Shown here piece by piece: positions 26,262 to 35,661 of a DNA stretch of 55,220 nucleotides; positions within the stretch are counted from its first letter, which is position 1; the number at the start of each line of letters is the position of its first letter. This stretch comes from an uncultured Lachnospiraceae bacterium. Its GTDB lineage: Bacteria > Bacillota > Clostridia > Lachnospirales > Lachnospiraceae. The stretch covers positions 12,413-67,632 of the forward strand of contig ONRU01000004.1 of the NCBI GenBank assembly GCA_900320325.1. The letters run 5' to 3'. The translations under genes and the position numbers were made by a program. The notes under the pieces were generated by a model. That model worked only from the letters and a program-made list of their open reading frames with translations, was not told the DNA's origin and made no database searches.

Positions 26262-27617
26262 ATGAATTACAGTTCTTCCTTTAATGACGACAGCATTCTC
26301 GCAAGGTATTTCGGAAAATCCTCCAACTATACGGATATTCCCAATCATCTGTTCCATGAATACAATGTAAAGAAAGGGCTTCGAAACGATGACGGGACCG
26401 GCGTCCGGATCGGCCTGACCAGGGTGTCCGATGTTATCGGTTATCGTGAGGAAGCCGACGGCACCATTGCGCCCGCGGAAGGCGAACTGCTCTACAGGGG
26501 CTATTCCATCAAGGATCTGGTCCGCAACCGCAAAGGCAATTTCGGCTACGAGGAGACCTGTTTCCTCCTCCTGTTCGGTTTTCTGCCCGACAAATATTCC
26601 TTTATAGATTTTAAAAAGGCTCTGTCCGACAGATATGACCTGCCCAATGAGTTCCTGGTCAATGAACTGCTGCGGGATCCCACCAAGAACCTGATGAACG
26701 GCCTGATGGCTTCCACCCTGTCCCTGTACAATTACGACGAGAACCCGGACACAACGGATGTCTACCAGACCCTGCTAAAGGGACTGAACCTGCTGGCCAA
26801 GTTCCCTTCCATCGCCTGCTACACCTACCAGGCCAAGATCCATAGCTTCTACCGCCATTCCCTGGTCATCCATTATCCCAGGCCGGAATACTCCATCGCG
26901 GAGAACATCCTCTACATGCTGCGGGCGGACGGTAAATTCACCAAACGGGAAGCCAACCTCCTGGACGCCATCCTGGTCATCCACGCGGACCACGGCGGCG
27001 GTAATAACTCCACCTTCACCACCGTCGTCATGGGTTCCACCGGCACGGACCTGTATTCGGCCATCTGCGGCTCCATCGGCTCCCTCAAGGGCCCCAAGCA
27101 CGGCGGTGCCAATATTTCGGTCAACAAGATGATGAAGCAGATCATCGCGGATACGGACTATACCACCAACAAGGAGGAGGTCCGTTCCATCGTCCGCAGG
27201 ATCCTGAACCGGGATTACTATGACAGGTCCGGTCTGATCTATGGTTTCGGCCACGCGGTCTACACCATCAGCGACCCCCGCGCGGAGCTCCTGCGGGGCC
27301 TCTGCCAGCAGCTGGCGGATGAGCAGAGCTGCAACTACAAGTTCCGTTTCTACGAGATGTTCGAAGAGACCGTCAAGGAGGAAGTCTTCGCCCGCCGCGG
27401 CAAAGTCATTCCCGCCAATGTGGACTATTATTCCGGCTTTGCCTACGACATGCTGGGCATCCCCGAGGATCTGTTCACGCCCCTGTTCGCCATCGCCCGT
27501 GTGGCAGGCTGGGTCGCCCACAACCTGGAGAACAAGCTCTACGACGGAAAGATCATGCGCCCCGCCACCAAGTATGTCGGCGAGCACTGCAAATTCGTTC
27601 CTATGGACGAGCGCTGA
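26262..27617 (+). CDS. Citrate synthase
   Basis: This enzyme condenses oxaloacetate and acetyl-CoA to citrate. The 451-residue protein has the conserved catalytic residues: His in ADHGGGNNS (about 244), the catalytic His in GPKHGGAN (about 281), His in FGHAVYT (about 331) and Asp in NVDYYSGF (about 388). It starts with an additional N-terminal region of about 50 residues. Sequence is of the type-I-like clostridial group. It could be paired with other TCA enzymes elsewhere for glutamate synthesis; the fumarase gene is in this window. AAAGGA lies before the ATG and an extended -10 promoter is upstream. Methylcitrate synthase is a less likely alternative. Confidence 0.93.
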   Translation: MNYSSSFNDDSILARYFGKSSNYTDIPNHLFHEYNVKKGLRNDDGTGVRIGLTRVSDVIGYREEADGTIAPAEGELLYRGYSIKDLVRNRKGNFGYEETCFLLLFGFLPDKYSFIDFKKALSDRYDLPNEFLVNELLRDPTKNLMNGLMASTLSLYNYDENPDTTDVYQTLLKGLNLLAKFPSIACYTYQAKIHSFYRHSLVIHYPRPEYSIAENILYMLRADGKFTKREANLLDAILVIHADHGGGNNSTFTTVVMGSTGTDLYSAICGSIGSLKGPKHGGANISVNKMMKQIIADTDYTTNKEEVRSIVRRILNRDYYDRSGLIYGFGHAVYTISDPRAELLRGLCQQLADEQSCNYKFRFYEMFEETVKEEVFARRGKVIPANVDYYSGFAYDMLGIPEDLFTPLFAIARVAGWVAHNLENKLYDGKIMRPATKYVGEHCKFVPMDER

Positions 27618-27622
27618 TCCGT

Positions 27623-27675
27623 CTGTTCATCGGGGACCTTCCCGAAAGGATCCCCGCTTTCTTTCCGATGAACAG
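27623..27675 (+). repeat. Long inverted repeat after citrate synthase
   Basis: Arms CTGTTCATCGG and CCGATGAACAG (11 bp, perfect) enclose a second small hairpin (GGGGA / TCCCC). A direct repeat of the right arm, CCAATGAACAG, follows at once (27681-27691). There is no T-run. It may stabilise the 3' end of the message or mark a local duplication. Confidence 0.6.
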
Positions 27676-27714
27676 CCTTTCCAATGAACAGAAAAATTGC
27701 GCATGGATAATACG

Positions 27715-27749
27715 AACCCCCTGCAGTCCTTAGGCTGCAGGGGGTTTTT
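27715..27749 (+). terminator. Citrate synthase terminator
   Basis: An 11-bp stem ACCCCCTGCAG / CTGCAGGGGGT with an 8-base loop is followed by TTTT. It lies 100 bases after the stop codon and just before the convergent GtrA gene. Confidence 0.9.
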
Positions 27750-27768
27750 CAGGCTGACGGCGCCTGTC

Positions 27769-28188
27769 TTATTCTTTTTGTCTGTTGAATACAAGGAACT
27801 TGCTGAGCACGTAATTGGCGATGGTCACCACCACCTGGACAATCAGCTTGGCGATCTTGTCATTCATATGCAGCAGGGTCACCGTCACGAACATGATGGC
27901 CATATCCATGAGCAGGGTACCTACCCGGGAAGCCACAAAGCCGCCCGCCTCCCTGACCATGTCGGGGTTCTCGCTGCGGAACACAAAGATCCGGTTGGCG
28001 AAATAGGCAAAGGTGACCGCGCATACCCAGGACAGGATATTGGCCGCCTGCAGCTGGATGGGATTCTGCGGATCCAGGAAAGTCAGGACCGAGCCATAAT
28101 AAGTTCCCAGGCTGACCACAGTGGTCAACCCGCCCACGATCAGGTAATTGATCAGTTCTCTGTAGCGCTCATATAAATTACGGATCAT
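27769..28188 (-). CDS. GtrA-family membrane protein
   Basis: A 139-residue protein with four membrane helices and the GtrA fold. Family members move or assist in moving lipid-linked sugars used for cell-surface glycan decoration. The N-terminus reads ELINYLIVGGLTTVVSLGTY and the middle ANRIFVFRS, both typical. The start at 28188 is supported by AGAGGA; an upstream in-frame start would overlap the flippase gene. It follows that gene by 65 bases on the same strand, so it probably works on the same surface polymer pathway. No glycosyltransferase is adjacent. Confidence 0.9.
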   Translation of the reverse strand: MIRNLYERYRELINYLIVGGLTTVVSLGTYYGSVLTFLDPQNPIQLQAANILSWVCAVTFAYFANRIFVFRSENPDMVREAGGFVASRVGTLLMDMAIMFVTVTLLHMNDKIAKLIVQVVVTIANYVLSKFLVFNRQKE

Positions 28189-28253
28189 TCTCTTCCTCTC
28201 TGTTTTCAGTATCAGGGACTGCTTCTTCCGCGGCAGTCCCGCGGCCGGGTCAT

Positions 28254-29918
28254 TCAGCCCTTCATCCATTTCAGTTTTCTGAAGATCTTCAGCAGCATAC
28301 TGCCCCTGGGCAGGGACAGGATATCTTCTTCGCTCAGGGTGCCCATTCTGATCAGGGCAAAGAAATAGATCAGGACGGCCGCCAGGATGGCCGGGACCAT
28401 GGCGATCAGGTTGTTCAGATAAAGCGACCTGGATCCCACCAGTTCCAGAAAGACTTCAAACATGGTATAAAGGCCATACGTCGCGACGCCCATGATCGTG
28501 GCCGCGAACAGGGGCCTGGCGTATACATTGTACAGATCCATATCCAGCTTCAGATACCGCTGCAGGAAATAGGTGTCCAGCAGGAAGATCATCAGAGAAT
28601 ACAGTACACTGACCAGGACCAGGGCGAACACGCCCATATTGGTGGCGAACAGAAGGACCAGCAGGACAAGGGTCTGGACCGCCAGGGCAATACCGGCGCT
28701 GACCAGGGGCATCTGCATGCGCCCGATGGACTGCAGGGCCGCGTTCATGATCGTGGCAATGGAATAAAAGATGACCGTTACGCCCAGCAGGGCCAGCAGG
28801 GCGGAAGCCAGGCCCAGGGATTCCCACTGGGGGAAGAGGACCATGGTGACCGGCCTGGCCAGGGCAATCAGGCCCAGGGCGCAGGGAGTGGCGATGATGT
28901 TGGTGATGCGGACTGCCGCGATGACACGTCTCCGGGTCTCCTCCCTGTCTTTCCGGGCATAGGCCGAGGATATATTGGGAATGATGGCGGCCGCCACCGC
29001 TGTCGCGATGGAGATCGGAATGTTGGTAATGACCACTGCCTTATTGGAAAAAATACCGTAGGCGGTCGTAATGTCGATCTCGTCCAGTCCTTTGGCGCCG
29101 ATCATGATCTTTGAAAAGATGGTCTGGTTGACAGTGGTGGTCAGGTTCAGGATGAAACCGCTCAGGATAAAAGGGGTAATGACCAGAATGGTATCCCGCA
29201 TGATCCCGGCCCAGGGGTCCTCCCTGCCGGTCCTGTCCTTCCGGATCCGCTTCATGAAATAGCGGCGGTTGACCAGATACATGACAGCCATAAAGATCAG
29301 GGCCGTCATAACGCCGCTGCCGGTTCCCAGAGCGCTGCCCATGGCGCCGTATACGGCCTGCTCATGGACATCCTGGCCGGCGGCCAGACGATGCATAAAG
29401 AACCAGGCGGCCCCGATACTTACTGCCGCGTTCATGATCTGTTCCAGGATCTGGGAGATGGATGTCTGCACCATGGTCTGGTTGGCCTGGAAATAGCCCC
29501 GCAGGACGCCCAGGATGGCGAAGATAAAAATGGTGGGGGCCAGGACCCGCAGGACAGGCACAGACCTGGGCGGTACCAGGAGGCCCGCTCCGAACCATAC
29601 GAACAGGCTGAAGGCCGCCCCTACAGTCAAAGCGTAGGCCATGGTACAGTAAAAGACCCTCTGGGCATTCCTGTATTCACCCAGGGCCAGTTTCTGGGCC
29701 ATCAGCTTGGAGATGGCGGAAGGGATACTGTAGGAGGATACCATCAGTACGATGGAATATATATTAAAGGCATAGCCGTAATAGCCGTTGCCCTCGTCGC
29801 CGATGACCGCAGTCAGCGGGGATCTGTATAAAAGACCTATGATCCTGACGACGATACTGGCAGCCGCCAGGATGCCGGCCTGCACAATAATGCCGCCATT
29901 GTTGTTTTCTTTTTTCAA
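28254..29918 (-). CDS. Polysaccharide/lipid II flippase, MOP superfamily (SpoVB/MurJ-like)
   Basis: A 554-residue integral membrane protein with about 14 hydrophobic segments. The beginning, GGIIVQAGILAAASIVVRIIGLLYR, is typical of SpoVB/MurJ-like exporters, and SSYSIPSAISKLMA matches the conserved region after the second helix. Such proteins flip lipid-linked peptidoglycan or polysaccharide precursors. Whether this is the essential MurJ-type flippase or a sporulation or capsule paralogue cannot be judged from sequence alone. It begins with TTG at 29918, five bases after GAGAGG, with no ATG nearby. GtrA lies downstream in the same operon. Confidence 0.85.
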   Translation of the reverse strand: MKKENNNGGIIVQAGILAAASIVVRIIGLLYRSPLTAVIGDEGNGYYGYAFNIYSIVLMVSSYSIPSAISKLMAQKLALGEYRNAQRVFYCTMAYALTVGAAFSLFVWFGAGLLVPPRSVPVLRVLAPTIFIFAILGVLRGYFQANQTMVQTSISQILEQIMNAAVSIGAAWFFMHRLAAGQDVHEQAVYGAMGSALGTGSGVMTALIFMAVMYLVNRRYFMKRIRKDRTGREDPWAGIMRDTILVITPFILSGFILNLTTTVNQTIFSKIMIGAKGLDEIDITTAYGIFSNKAVVITNIPISIATAVAAAIIPNISSAYARKDREETRRRVIAAVRITNIIATPCALGLIALARPVTMVLFPQWESLGLASALLALLGVTVIFYSIATIMNAALQSIGRMQMPLVSAGIALAVQTLVLLVLLFATNMGVFALVLVSVLYSLMIFLLDTYFLQRYLKLDMDLYNVYARPLFAATIMGVATYGLYTMFEVFLELVGSRSLYLNNLIAMVPAILAAVLIYFFALIRMGTLSEEDILSLPRGSMLLKIFRKLKWMKG

Positions 29919-30158
29919 TGAAGCCTCTCAGTCTCTGCCGGTGAGCAGGGCGGACCGTTCCGCCGGATAAGATTTCTGAACGTTTACCATTATAGTATAT
30001 TCATCAAAAAAAAACATAGCCAAACTGTTAATAATTCTCGCCGAATCCTGCCGACCGCTGCCGGTCTGTAAACAGACAGCGGACACGCCTGTATAAGACG
30101 CTCTTTTTTCTATATGACACGGACGATACGGACAGCCCCGGAAAAACCGCGGCATGTG

Positions 30159-30191
30159 AAAAAAACGGCAGGAACCTGTGGTTCCTGCCGG
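30159..30191 (-). terminator. glgA terminator
   Basis: On the minus strand a stem CGGCAGGAAC / GTTCCTGCCG with a five-base loop is followed by TTTTTTT, about 60 bases after the glgA stop codon. Confidence 0.92.
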
Positions 30192-30249
30192 TCCGGATGT
30201 TTTTATTCGGTTTTGACCGGTCTGTTCCGTTTCCGGGATCTGTCCGGGA

Positions 30250-31698
30250 TCAGCCGATCAGCCAGTCATACATCTCCTGATATTTGCCTGCGGAAACCTT
30301 CCAGGAGAAGTCAGCCTTCATGGCACGCTCTACCATCTTGTTCCAGGCCTTCTTGTCATCATAATATACCTGCTCCGCGTAACGGACAGCGTGCATCATT
30401 TCATGCGCGTTGTAGTTGGCGAATGTGAAGCCGGTGCCGGTTCCTTCGAACTCGTTGTAAGGCTGTACTGTATCCTTCAGGCCGCCTGTCTCACGGACGA
30501 TCGGAAGTGTGCCGTACTTGAGGGACATCAGCTGGCTGAGTCCGCAGGGCTCGAACAGGGAAGGCATCAGGAACGCGTCAGACGCCGCGTAGATCTTATG
30601 GGACAGCTCGTCGGAATAATAGATGTTCGCGGAGATCTTGTCATTGTACTTCCAGTCGAAGTAACGGAACATGTTCTCATAGCGCTCTTCACCGGTACCC
30701 AGAACGACCATCTGGATGGCATCCAGGGACAGCATCTCTTCCAGTACATAAGCGATCAGGTCGAAGCCCTTCTGGTCGGTCAGTCTGGAGACGATACCGA
30801 TCATGAAGCATTTCTCATCCTGCTTGAGTCCCAGCTCTTTCTGCAGGGCCACTTTGTTTTTGACCTTCTCTTTACGGAAGTTCTTGACATTGTAGGGCTG
30901 CGGGATCTTCTTGTCGTTGTCGGGGCTGAAATCTGTATAGTCGATACCGTTGATGATACCTCTGAGGTCGCCGGCCCTGGCATTGAGCAGTCCGTCAAGG
31001 CCCTCGCCGTAGAACTGGGTCTTAATCTCTTCCGCGTAAGTGGGGCTGACAGTGGTCAGCGCGTCGGCATAGACAAGGCCGCCCTTGAGCAGGTTGGCAT
31101 CCTTATAGGCTTCCAGCTTGTCGGGTGTGAAATAGTAAGCGGAAAGGCCGGTAATATCTTCGACATCCTGTACATTCCACTTGCCCTGGAATTTCAGGTT
31201 GTGGATGGTCATGACCGTCTTGATTCCGTGGAAGAAATCATTGGCCTGGAATCTCTCCTTAAGGTAGACCGGTACAAGGCCTGTCTGCCAGTCATGGCAG
31301 TGGATCAGGTCGGGACGGAAGCCGATTACGGGCAGCGCGGAAAGCACAGCCTTGGAGAAGAAAGAGAACCTGGTAATCTCAAAAAGCGGATCGTCCGTAT
31401 AAGGCTTCTCACTGGTGAAGAATCCCTCGTTATCTACAAAGTAGAATTTTACACCGTCTACTTCGGCCTGCAGGATGCCTACATATTCGCTCTTCCAATG
31501 GAAATCCATATAGAAGTGCGTCACATATTCCATCTTGTCCTTCATTTCCTGTTTCATGCAGGAATATTTGGGAATGATGACACGGACATCGTAATACTCT
31601 TTATCGATATCCTTCGGCAGTGATCCTACTACGTCTGCGAGACCGCCAGTCTTAATGAACGGTACACCTTCTGATGCAACAAAAAGAATATTCTTCAT
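30250..31698 (-). CDS. glgA: Glycogen synthase (ADP-glucose)
   Basis: This GT5 glycosyltransferase extends alpha-1,4-glucan from ADP-glucose. The 482-residue protein has normal length. The N-terminal ADP-glucose-binding loop KTGGLADVVGSLPK (K16) and the HDWQTGLVP motif are in the first domain; the second has GIVSRLTDQKGFDL and the C-terminal PSLFEPCGLSQL, with the catalytic Glu. It stands alone with its own promoter and terminator rather than in a glgBCA operon. An AGGGGG site precedes the ATG. Confidence 0.96.
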   Translation of the reverse strand: MKNILFVASEGVPFIKTGGLADVVGSLPKDIDKEYYDVRVIIPKYSCMKQEMKDKMEYVTHFYMDFHWKSEYVGILQAEVDGVKFYFVDNEGFFTSEKPYTDDPLFEITRFSFFSKAVLSALPVIGFRPDLIHCHDWQTGLVPVYLKERFQANDFFHGIKTVMTIHNLKFQGKWNVQDVEDITGLSAYYFTPDKLEAYKDANLLKGGLVYADALTTVSPTYAEEIKTQFYGEGLDGLLNARAGDLRGIINGIDYTDFSPDNDKKIPQPYNVKNFRKEKVKNKVALQKELGLKQDEKCFMIGIVSRLTDQKGFDLIAYVLEEMLSLDAIQMVVLGTGEERYENMFRYFDWKYNDKISANIYYSDELSHKIYAASDAFLMPSLFEPCGLSQLMSLKYGTLPIVRETGGLKDTVQPYNEFEGTGTGFTFANYNAHEMMHAVRYAEQVYYDDKKAWNKMVERAMKADFSWKVSAGKYQEMYDWLIG

Positions 31699-31769
31699 CT
31701 GTTGAATCCCCCTGTATCTTATGATAATTTTGTTTGCAAAGTGTCCAAAATGTGGAATAGCACAATATC

Positions 31770-31799
31770 ATTATACCCTATATTCGTAGAAATTGTTAA
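31770..31799 (-). promoter_or_regulatory. glgA promoter
   Basis: On the minus strand TTAACA, an 18-base spacer and consensus TATAAT. The -10 is strong and the leader is about 65 bases. The region 31699-31966 holds no gene. Confidence 0.6.
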
Positions 31800-31966
31800 C
31801 TTTTTTCGCAGAAAATAGGCGGATACCCTCAAAAAACAACAACTTTTCACCTGTTTTTAACGTTAATTTTAGAGAAATTTACGATATCGCGGACCATAAG
31901 CACAAAAGACCGGCCCCGCTGATACAGGTCTGCCGTCCTCAGGCATGACATGCGGGAAAAGTCCGC

Positions 31967-32875
31967 TCATGTCAGCGTCTGGGCCCTGGCGTATACCTCC
32001 CGGAGGCCGCCCGGGCGGACCAGCGCCCTGTACCGGGTCAGGGCCTCCGGCGTCCTGCAGTCCAGGATCTCCATGACACTGTCCGGATCCGCCCCGTTCT
32101 CCAGGAGATGGACCGCCAGGGAGCTGCGCAGGTCCCCGGGAGAGACCGGTCCTTCAATGCCGGCCAGACGGCCGTATTTGCGCACCGCTTTCCAGACACT
32201 CTGCCGGGTCAGGGGGCTGCCGCCCCGGCTGACGAACAGATAGCCCTGGCCATCCCGCAGGATCTTCCGGGAAGCCTTCCGGTAATTCAGCAGGGCTTTT
32301 CTGGCCCTTTCCCCAAAGGGAACCAGACGTTCTCCTTCCTCTGCCGCGCGGATGACACAGGAAATCTGCAGATCCACCTGGCTGATCCGCAGGTCCGGAA
32401 TCTCCCCTGCCCGCAGGCCTGCCGCGTACATAAGCTCCAGCAGGGCCCTGTCCCGGATCCCGATCCATTTACGGGGGTCCGGCGCCGCGAAAAGCCTGGA
32501 CAGTTCCTCCAGCGTCAGCACCCTGACCGGGGCCGGACTGGCCTTGGGCCTTTGATAAGCAGCGGCCGGATCTGCAGTGATCCGGTCCTCTTCGTACAGC
32601 CAGCGCAGGAAGCCGCAGACCGTCCCCATGGCGCCCGCCAGGGACACGGAAGCGTACTGGCCCTGGCGGAGCCTGCTTTCATAGGCCTGCAGGGTCTCAG
32701 GGACCACGTCCTCCAGACTGCCGGGCCCTTCCGGGCCCAGCGCGTAATCATAAAAAGCGCTCAGGATCCGCCTGTAGGAGACCGCGGTGCTGTCCGATAT
32801 ATTCTTTCCGGTCCGGAGGTGATCCAGGTAATCCTCGACTTCCGGCCGCATGACATCAATGATCGTCAGAGACAT
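31967..32875 (-). CDS. Tyrosine recombinase-like protein with eroded active site
   Basis: The 302-residue protein has both XerC/D domains: an N-terminal SAM-like arm (about 8-105, ending FLRWLYEEDRI) and a catalytic domain. Of the catalytic residues, Arg I (AAGLR, about 155), Arg II (DLR, about 250) and the Tyr (TRYRAL, about 282) are present. The box II His is Gly (PGDLRSS where PHTLRHS is expected), the LGH His is Cys (ILDCR), and the loop with the catalytic Lys (GKG) reads AAEEGER. It is probably catalytically weak or inactive and may be a regulator or structural DNA binder. The start at 32875 follows AAGGA; a 12-codon longer form has GAGGGG. No phage genes are adjacent. Confidence 0.8.
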   Translation of the reverse strand: MSLTIIDVMRPEVEDYLDHLRTGKNISDSTAVSYRRILSAFYDYALGPEGPGSLEDVVPETLQAYESRLRQGQYASVSLAGAMGTVCGFLRWLYEEDRITADPAAAYQRPKASPAPVRVLTLEELSRLFAAPDPRKWIGIRDRALLELMYAAGLRAGEIPDLRISQVDLQISCVIRAAEEGERLVPFGERARKALLNYRKASRKILRDGQGYLFVSRGGSPLTRQSVWKAVRKYGRLAGIEGPVSPGDLRSSLAVHLLENGADPDSVMEILDCRTPEALTRYRALVRPGGLREVYARAQTLT

Positions 32876-32954
32876 AGGTGTTCCTTCCCCCTCTCCTGTC
32901 CAGTATACCATCCGAACCCCTCTTCCGAGTATACATTCACGCCGCGCCGGAATG

Positions 32955-33000
32955 AAAAAGCCTCCGCGGAATACGGCTGCTGCCGTATCCCGCGAAGGCT
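32955..33000 (-). terminator. Terminator of the cytidylate-kinase-like gene
   Basis: On the minus strand an 18-base stem GCCTTCGCGGG-ATACGGC with near-complete partner GCCGTAT-TCCGCGGAGGC is followed by TTTTTC. It is located about 15 bases after the stop codon. Confidence 0.9.
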
Positions 33001-33012
33001 GTCATCTGTTTT

Positions 33013-33630
33013 TTACTCAGGTTTGGTCACCAGATCCAGGATGATCTCTCTGCATTTCTCGACGCCGATCTCCCCGACATCCAGGCAGATATGGTAGTTG
33101 CTCAGGGAATGGATATCCTTGCCGGTATAGTGCTTATAATAGGTGGCACGGCCGGCGGATTTCTTTTCCACCTCTTTGACCAGAGCGCTGCCGGTGATCC
33201 CCTTATTCTCACTCAGTTCCGCGGCATGGGCCACTCTGTAGGCCAGATCCGCGTACAGGAAAATATTGAAGCAGGAGATACCCTCTTTCCTGAGTACCTG
33301 GTCCGCGCAGCGGCCGATCAGGATGCAGGGATTCTGGGCCAGCTTCTTAATGACCTCGATCTCCGCGTTATGGATGGCGTCGATGGAACTGACATAAGCG
33401 TCCATGGTATTCAGGAAATTGTTCATGAAATTGGTGGCTTTGGACATCTGCTCACCGGATTTGTGAATCTCATCCAGAGAATAGCCGCTCTCTTCCGCCA
33501 CTTTGCGCATCAGGTCCTTGTCATAATAAGGAATGCCCAGCGCTTCCGACAGGGCAGCGCCCAGCGTCTTACCGTACGCGTCGTATTCTCTGCCGATTGT
33601 AATGACCTGGTATTTTAATTCTCTTGCCAT
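33013..33630 (-). CDS. Cytidylate kinase-like family protein
   Basis: A 205-residue P-loop kinase of the 'cytidylate kinase-like' group, not the main Cmk. The N-terminus reads ITIGREYDAYGKTLGAALSE, where the usual GxxGxGKS is replaced by a variant loop; later comes LGIPYYDKDLM and ILIGRCADQVL. The target is unknown; members are widespread in anaerobes. The ATG at 33630 follows AGGGAG; an upstream TTG lacks support. It lies 92 bases after the TRAP permease on the same strand and ends with its own terminator. Confidence 0.85.
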   Translation of the reverse strand: MARELKYQVITIGREYDAYGKTLGAALSEALGIPYYDKDLMRKVAEESGYSLDEIHKSGEQMSKATNFMNNFLNTMDAYVSSIDAIHNAEIEVIKKLAQNPCILIGRCADQVLRKEGISCFNIFLYADLAYRVAHAAELSENKGITGSALVKEVEKKSAGRATYYKHYTGKDIHSLSNYHICLDVGEIGVEKCREIILDLVTKPE

Positions 33631-33722
33631 AGCAGTCTCCCTCAAAACATTCTGTATACTTTGCCGATTGATTCTTCTGTAACAAAAGCTCTGTCAGACA
33701 GGCCTGCCGCGCAGGCTGCCGG

Positions 33723-35648
33723 TCATTTCTTCCTGCCCAGCATGTACTGGAAGGCCAGGCCGCCGATGACCAGGGCCAGGCCGCAGAGATCCGTGATCAG
33801 GCTGGGATGGATCAGCATCAGGCCGCCGCAGACCTCGACCAGACGGATCACAATATTCATCTGGGCGAAGCAGTAGCCCTCCATACCGGCCGCAACGCCG
33901 AAAATACCGATAACAGCTGTGATGGTCATCTGGATCACCGACAGCACTGTCGTATCAATCAGCAGCATGGCCGGGTTGAAAGCGAACATGTAAGGAACAA
34001 TGAAGGCCGCGATCGCCAGCCGGGAAGCTGTAAAGGCCGTCTTCATGGGATTACTCTTGGCAATGGCGGAACCCGCGTAGGCGGCCAGGGCGACCGGCGG
34101 GGTAATATCCGCAACGATACCAAAGTAAAATACGAAGAAATGGGCCGCCATGATCGGAACGCCCATACGGATCAGGATCGGGGCTGTGGTGGCCGCCATG
34201 ATACAGTAGTTGGCCGTTGTGGGAACGCCCATGCCCAGGACGATACAGCAGAGCATGGTCAGCACCAGGGCGATGATCAGCTTGTCTCCGGCTACGCCGA
34301 CAATGGCGTTGATCAGCTCGTTGGCCAGGCCCGTCATGGTGATCGTACCGGAAATGATGCCGGCCACGCCGCAGGCCGCGCCGACAGTGATGGCGGATCT
34401 GCCGCCCGCTGACAGGGCATCCAGGATCTTGCCGGGCGTCAGATGGGCATCCCTGTTGATGAAACCGACCACGATGGACAGGACAATGGCCAGAGAGGCC
34501 GCTCTCTGCATGGTCATGGCGTTGGTGGATACCCAGAAGATCAGGGCCACCAGGGGGATCAGCAGATAGATCTTGCGGATCAGTCTGCTCATCTTAGGCA
34601 GCTCTTCCTTCGGTACGCCGTGCAGGTCCAGACGTTTGGCTTCCAGATGGACCGTAATGAAAATACCGAAGAAATACAGGACTGCGGGAAGGACCGCCCG
34701 CTTGATGACGTCAGCGTAGGGAACACCGATAAAGTCCGCCATCAGGAAAGCGGCGGCGCCCATGATGGGCGGCATGATCTGGCCGCCTGTGGAGGAAGCC
34801 GCTTCGACCGCGCCGGCGAACTCGTTCTGATAACCGGTCTTCTTCATCATGGGAATGGTAACGGAACCGGTGGTCACGGTGTTGCCGACCGAAGAACCGG
34901 AGACCATGCCGCAGAGAGCGGAGGAAATGACCGCCACCTTGGCGGGACCGCCGGCGAAACGGCCGGCGATGGAGTTGGCCATATCAATGAAGAAATTGGA
35001 AATGCCGGTCCGTTCCAGGAAGGCGCCGAAAATGATAAAGACGACGATATATTTGGAACAGACGTTGACCGGCGTAGCCAGTATGCCTTCCTTGGTATAG
35101 AAAAGGTTGCGGACCAGATATTTGACCCTGCCGAAAAAGGCGGGGTTGGTCAGTCCGTAGGACAGGGCGTAGATCAAAAAGAACCCTGCCACGCACAGAA
35201 TGGGGATACCGACGCAGCGCCTGGTGATCTCCACCAGGGCCAGTATGCCGATGATACCTATGATGATCTGATACCACTCAAAGCGGGTACCCTGGTTGAT
35301 GATCTGGTTGGCGTTGAAGGTATAGTACAAAAAGGCGCCCGAGCCCGCGATCATAAAGATAATGTCATAGATCGGAATATAGTTGGGCCGGATCTGGTCC
35401 TTTCTGTCGGGGTAGATCAAAAAGCCCATCAGAATGATCAGGGCCATGAAGGAGGTCAGACGGATCTCCTCCAGGAAAGTAGCAAACAGAGTCACATAGA
35501 TACACCAGATGGAGAAGGCAGCCAGAATGAGAGTAATGGCAATCTTCGGCTTCCCGGTCCAGATACGTGTATTGGACTCGCGGTCATATTTTCGCATTAC
35601 GGAATCCAAGTCGGCCTGACTTACTTCCGGTGTGATATTCTCGCTCAA
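33723..35648 (-). CDS. TAXI-TRAP transporter, fused permease subunit
   Basis: A 641-residue membrane protein with about 16 or more hydrophobic segments. It is the fused small (DctQ-like, N-terminal) and large (DctM-like) TRAP permease typical of TAXI systems. The DctM part shows FGAFLERTG, GSSVGNTVTTGSVTIPMMK and GGQIMPPIMGAAAF, conserved in the family, and GMGVPTTANYCIMAA. It pairs with the binding protein gene 13 bases upstream. Start is TTG at 35648, preceded by AGGAGG. Such systems use a sodium or proton gradient to import carboxylates or amino acids; the substrate here is unknown. Confidence 0.93.
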   Translation of the reverse strand: MSENITPEVSQADLDSVMRKYDRESNTRIWTGKPKIAITLILAAFSIWCIYVTLFATFLEEIRLTSFMALIILMGFLIYPDRKDQIRPNYIPIYDIIFMIAGSGAFLYYTFNANQIINQGTRFEWYQIIIGIIGILALVEITRRCVGIPILCVAGFFLIYALSYGLTNPAFFGRVKYLVRNLFYTKEGILATPVNVCSKYIVVFIIFGAFLERTGISNFFIDMANSIAGRFAGGPAKVAVISSALCGMVSGSSVGNTVTTGSVTIPMMKKTGYQNEFAGAVEAASSTGGQIMPPIMGAAAFLMADFIGVPYADVIKRAVLPAVLYFFGIFITVHLEAKRLDLHGVPKEELPKMSRLIRKIYLLIPLVALIFWVSTNAMTMQRAASLAIVLSIVVGFINRDAHLTPGKILDALSAGGRSAITVGAACGVAGIISGTITMTGLANELINAIVGVAGDKLIIALVLTMLCCIVLGMGVPTTANYCIMAATTAPILIRMGVPIMAAHFFVFYFGIVADITPPVALAAYAGSAIAKSNPMKTAFTASRLAIAAFIVPYMFAFNPAMLLIDTTVLSVIQMTITAVIGIFGVAAGMEGYCFAQMNIVIRLVEVCGGLMLIHPSLITDLCGLALVIGGLAFQYMLGRKK

Positions 35649-35661
35649 AGTATTCTCCTCC

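Noticed and set aside
31967-32875. Integrase marking an integrative element or prophage
   Set aside because: No attachment-site repeat, relaxase, phage or conjugation gene is adjacent, and the active site is degraded.
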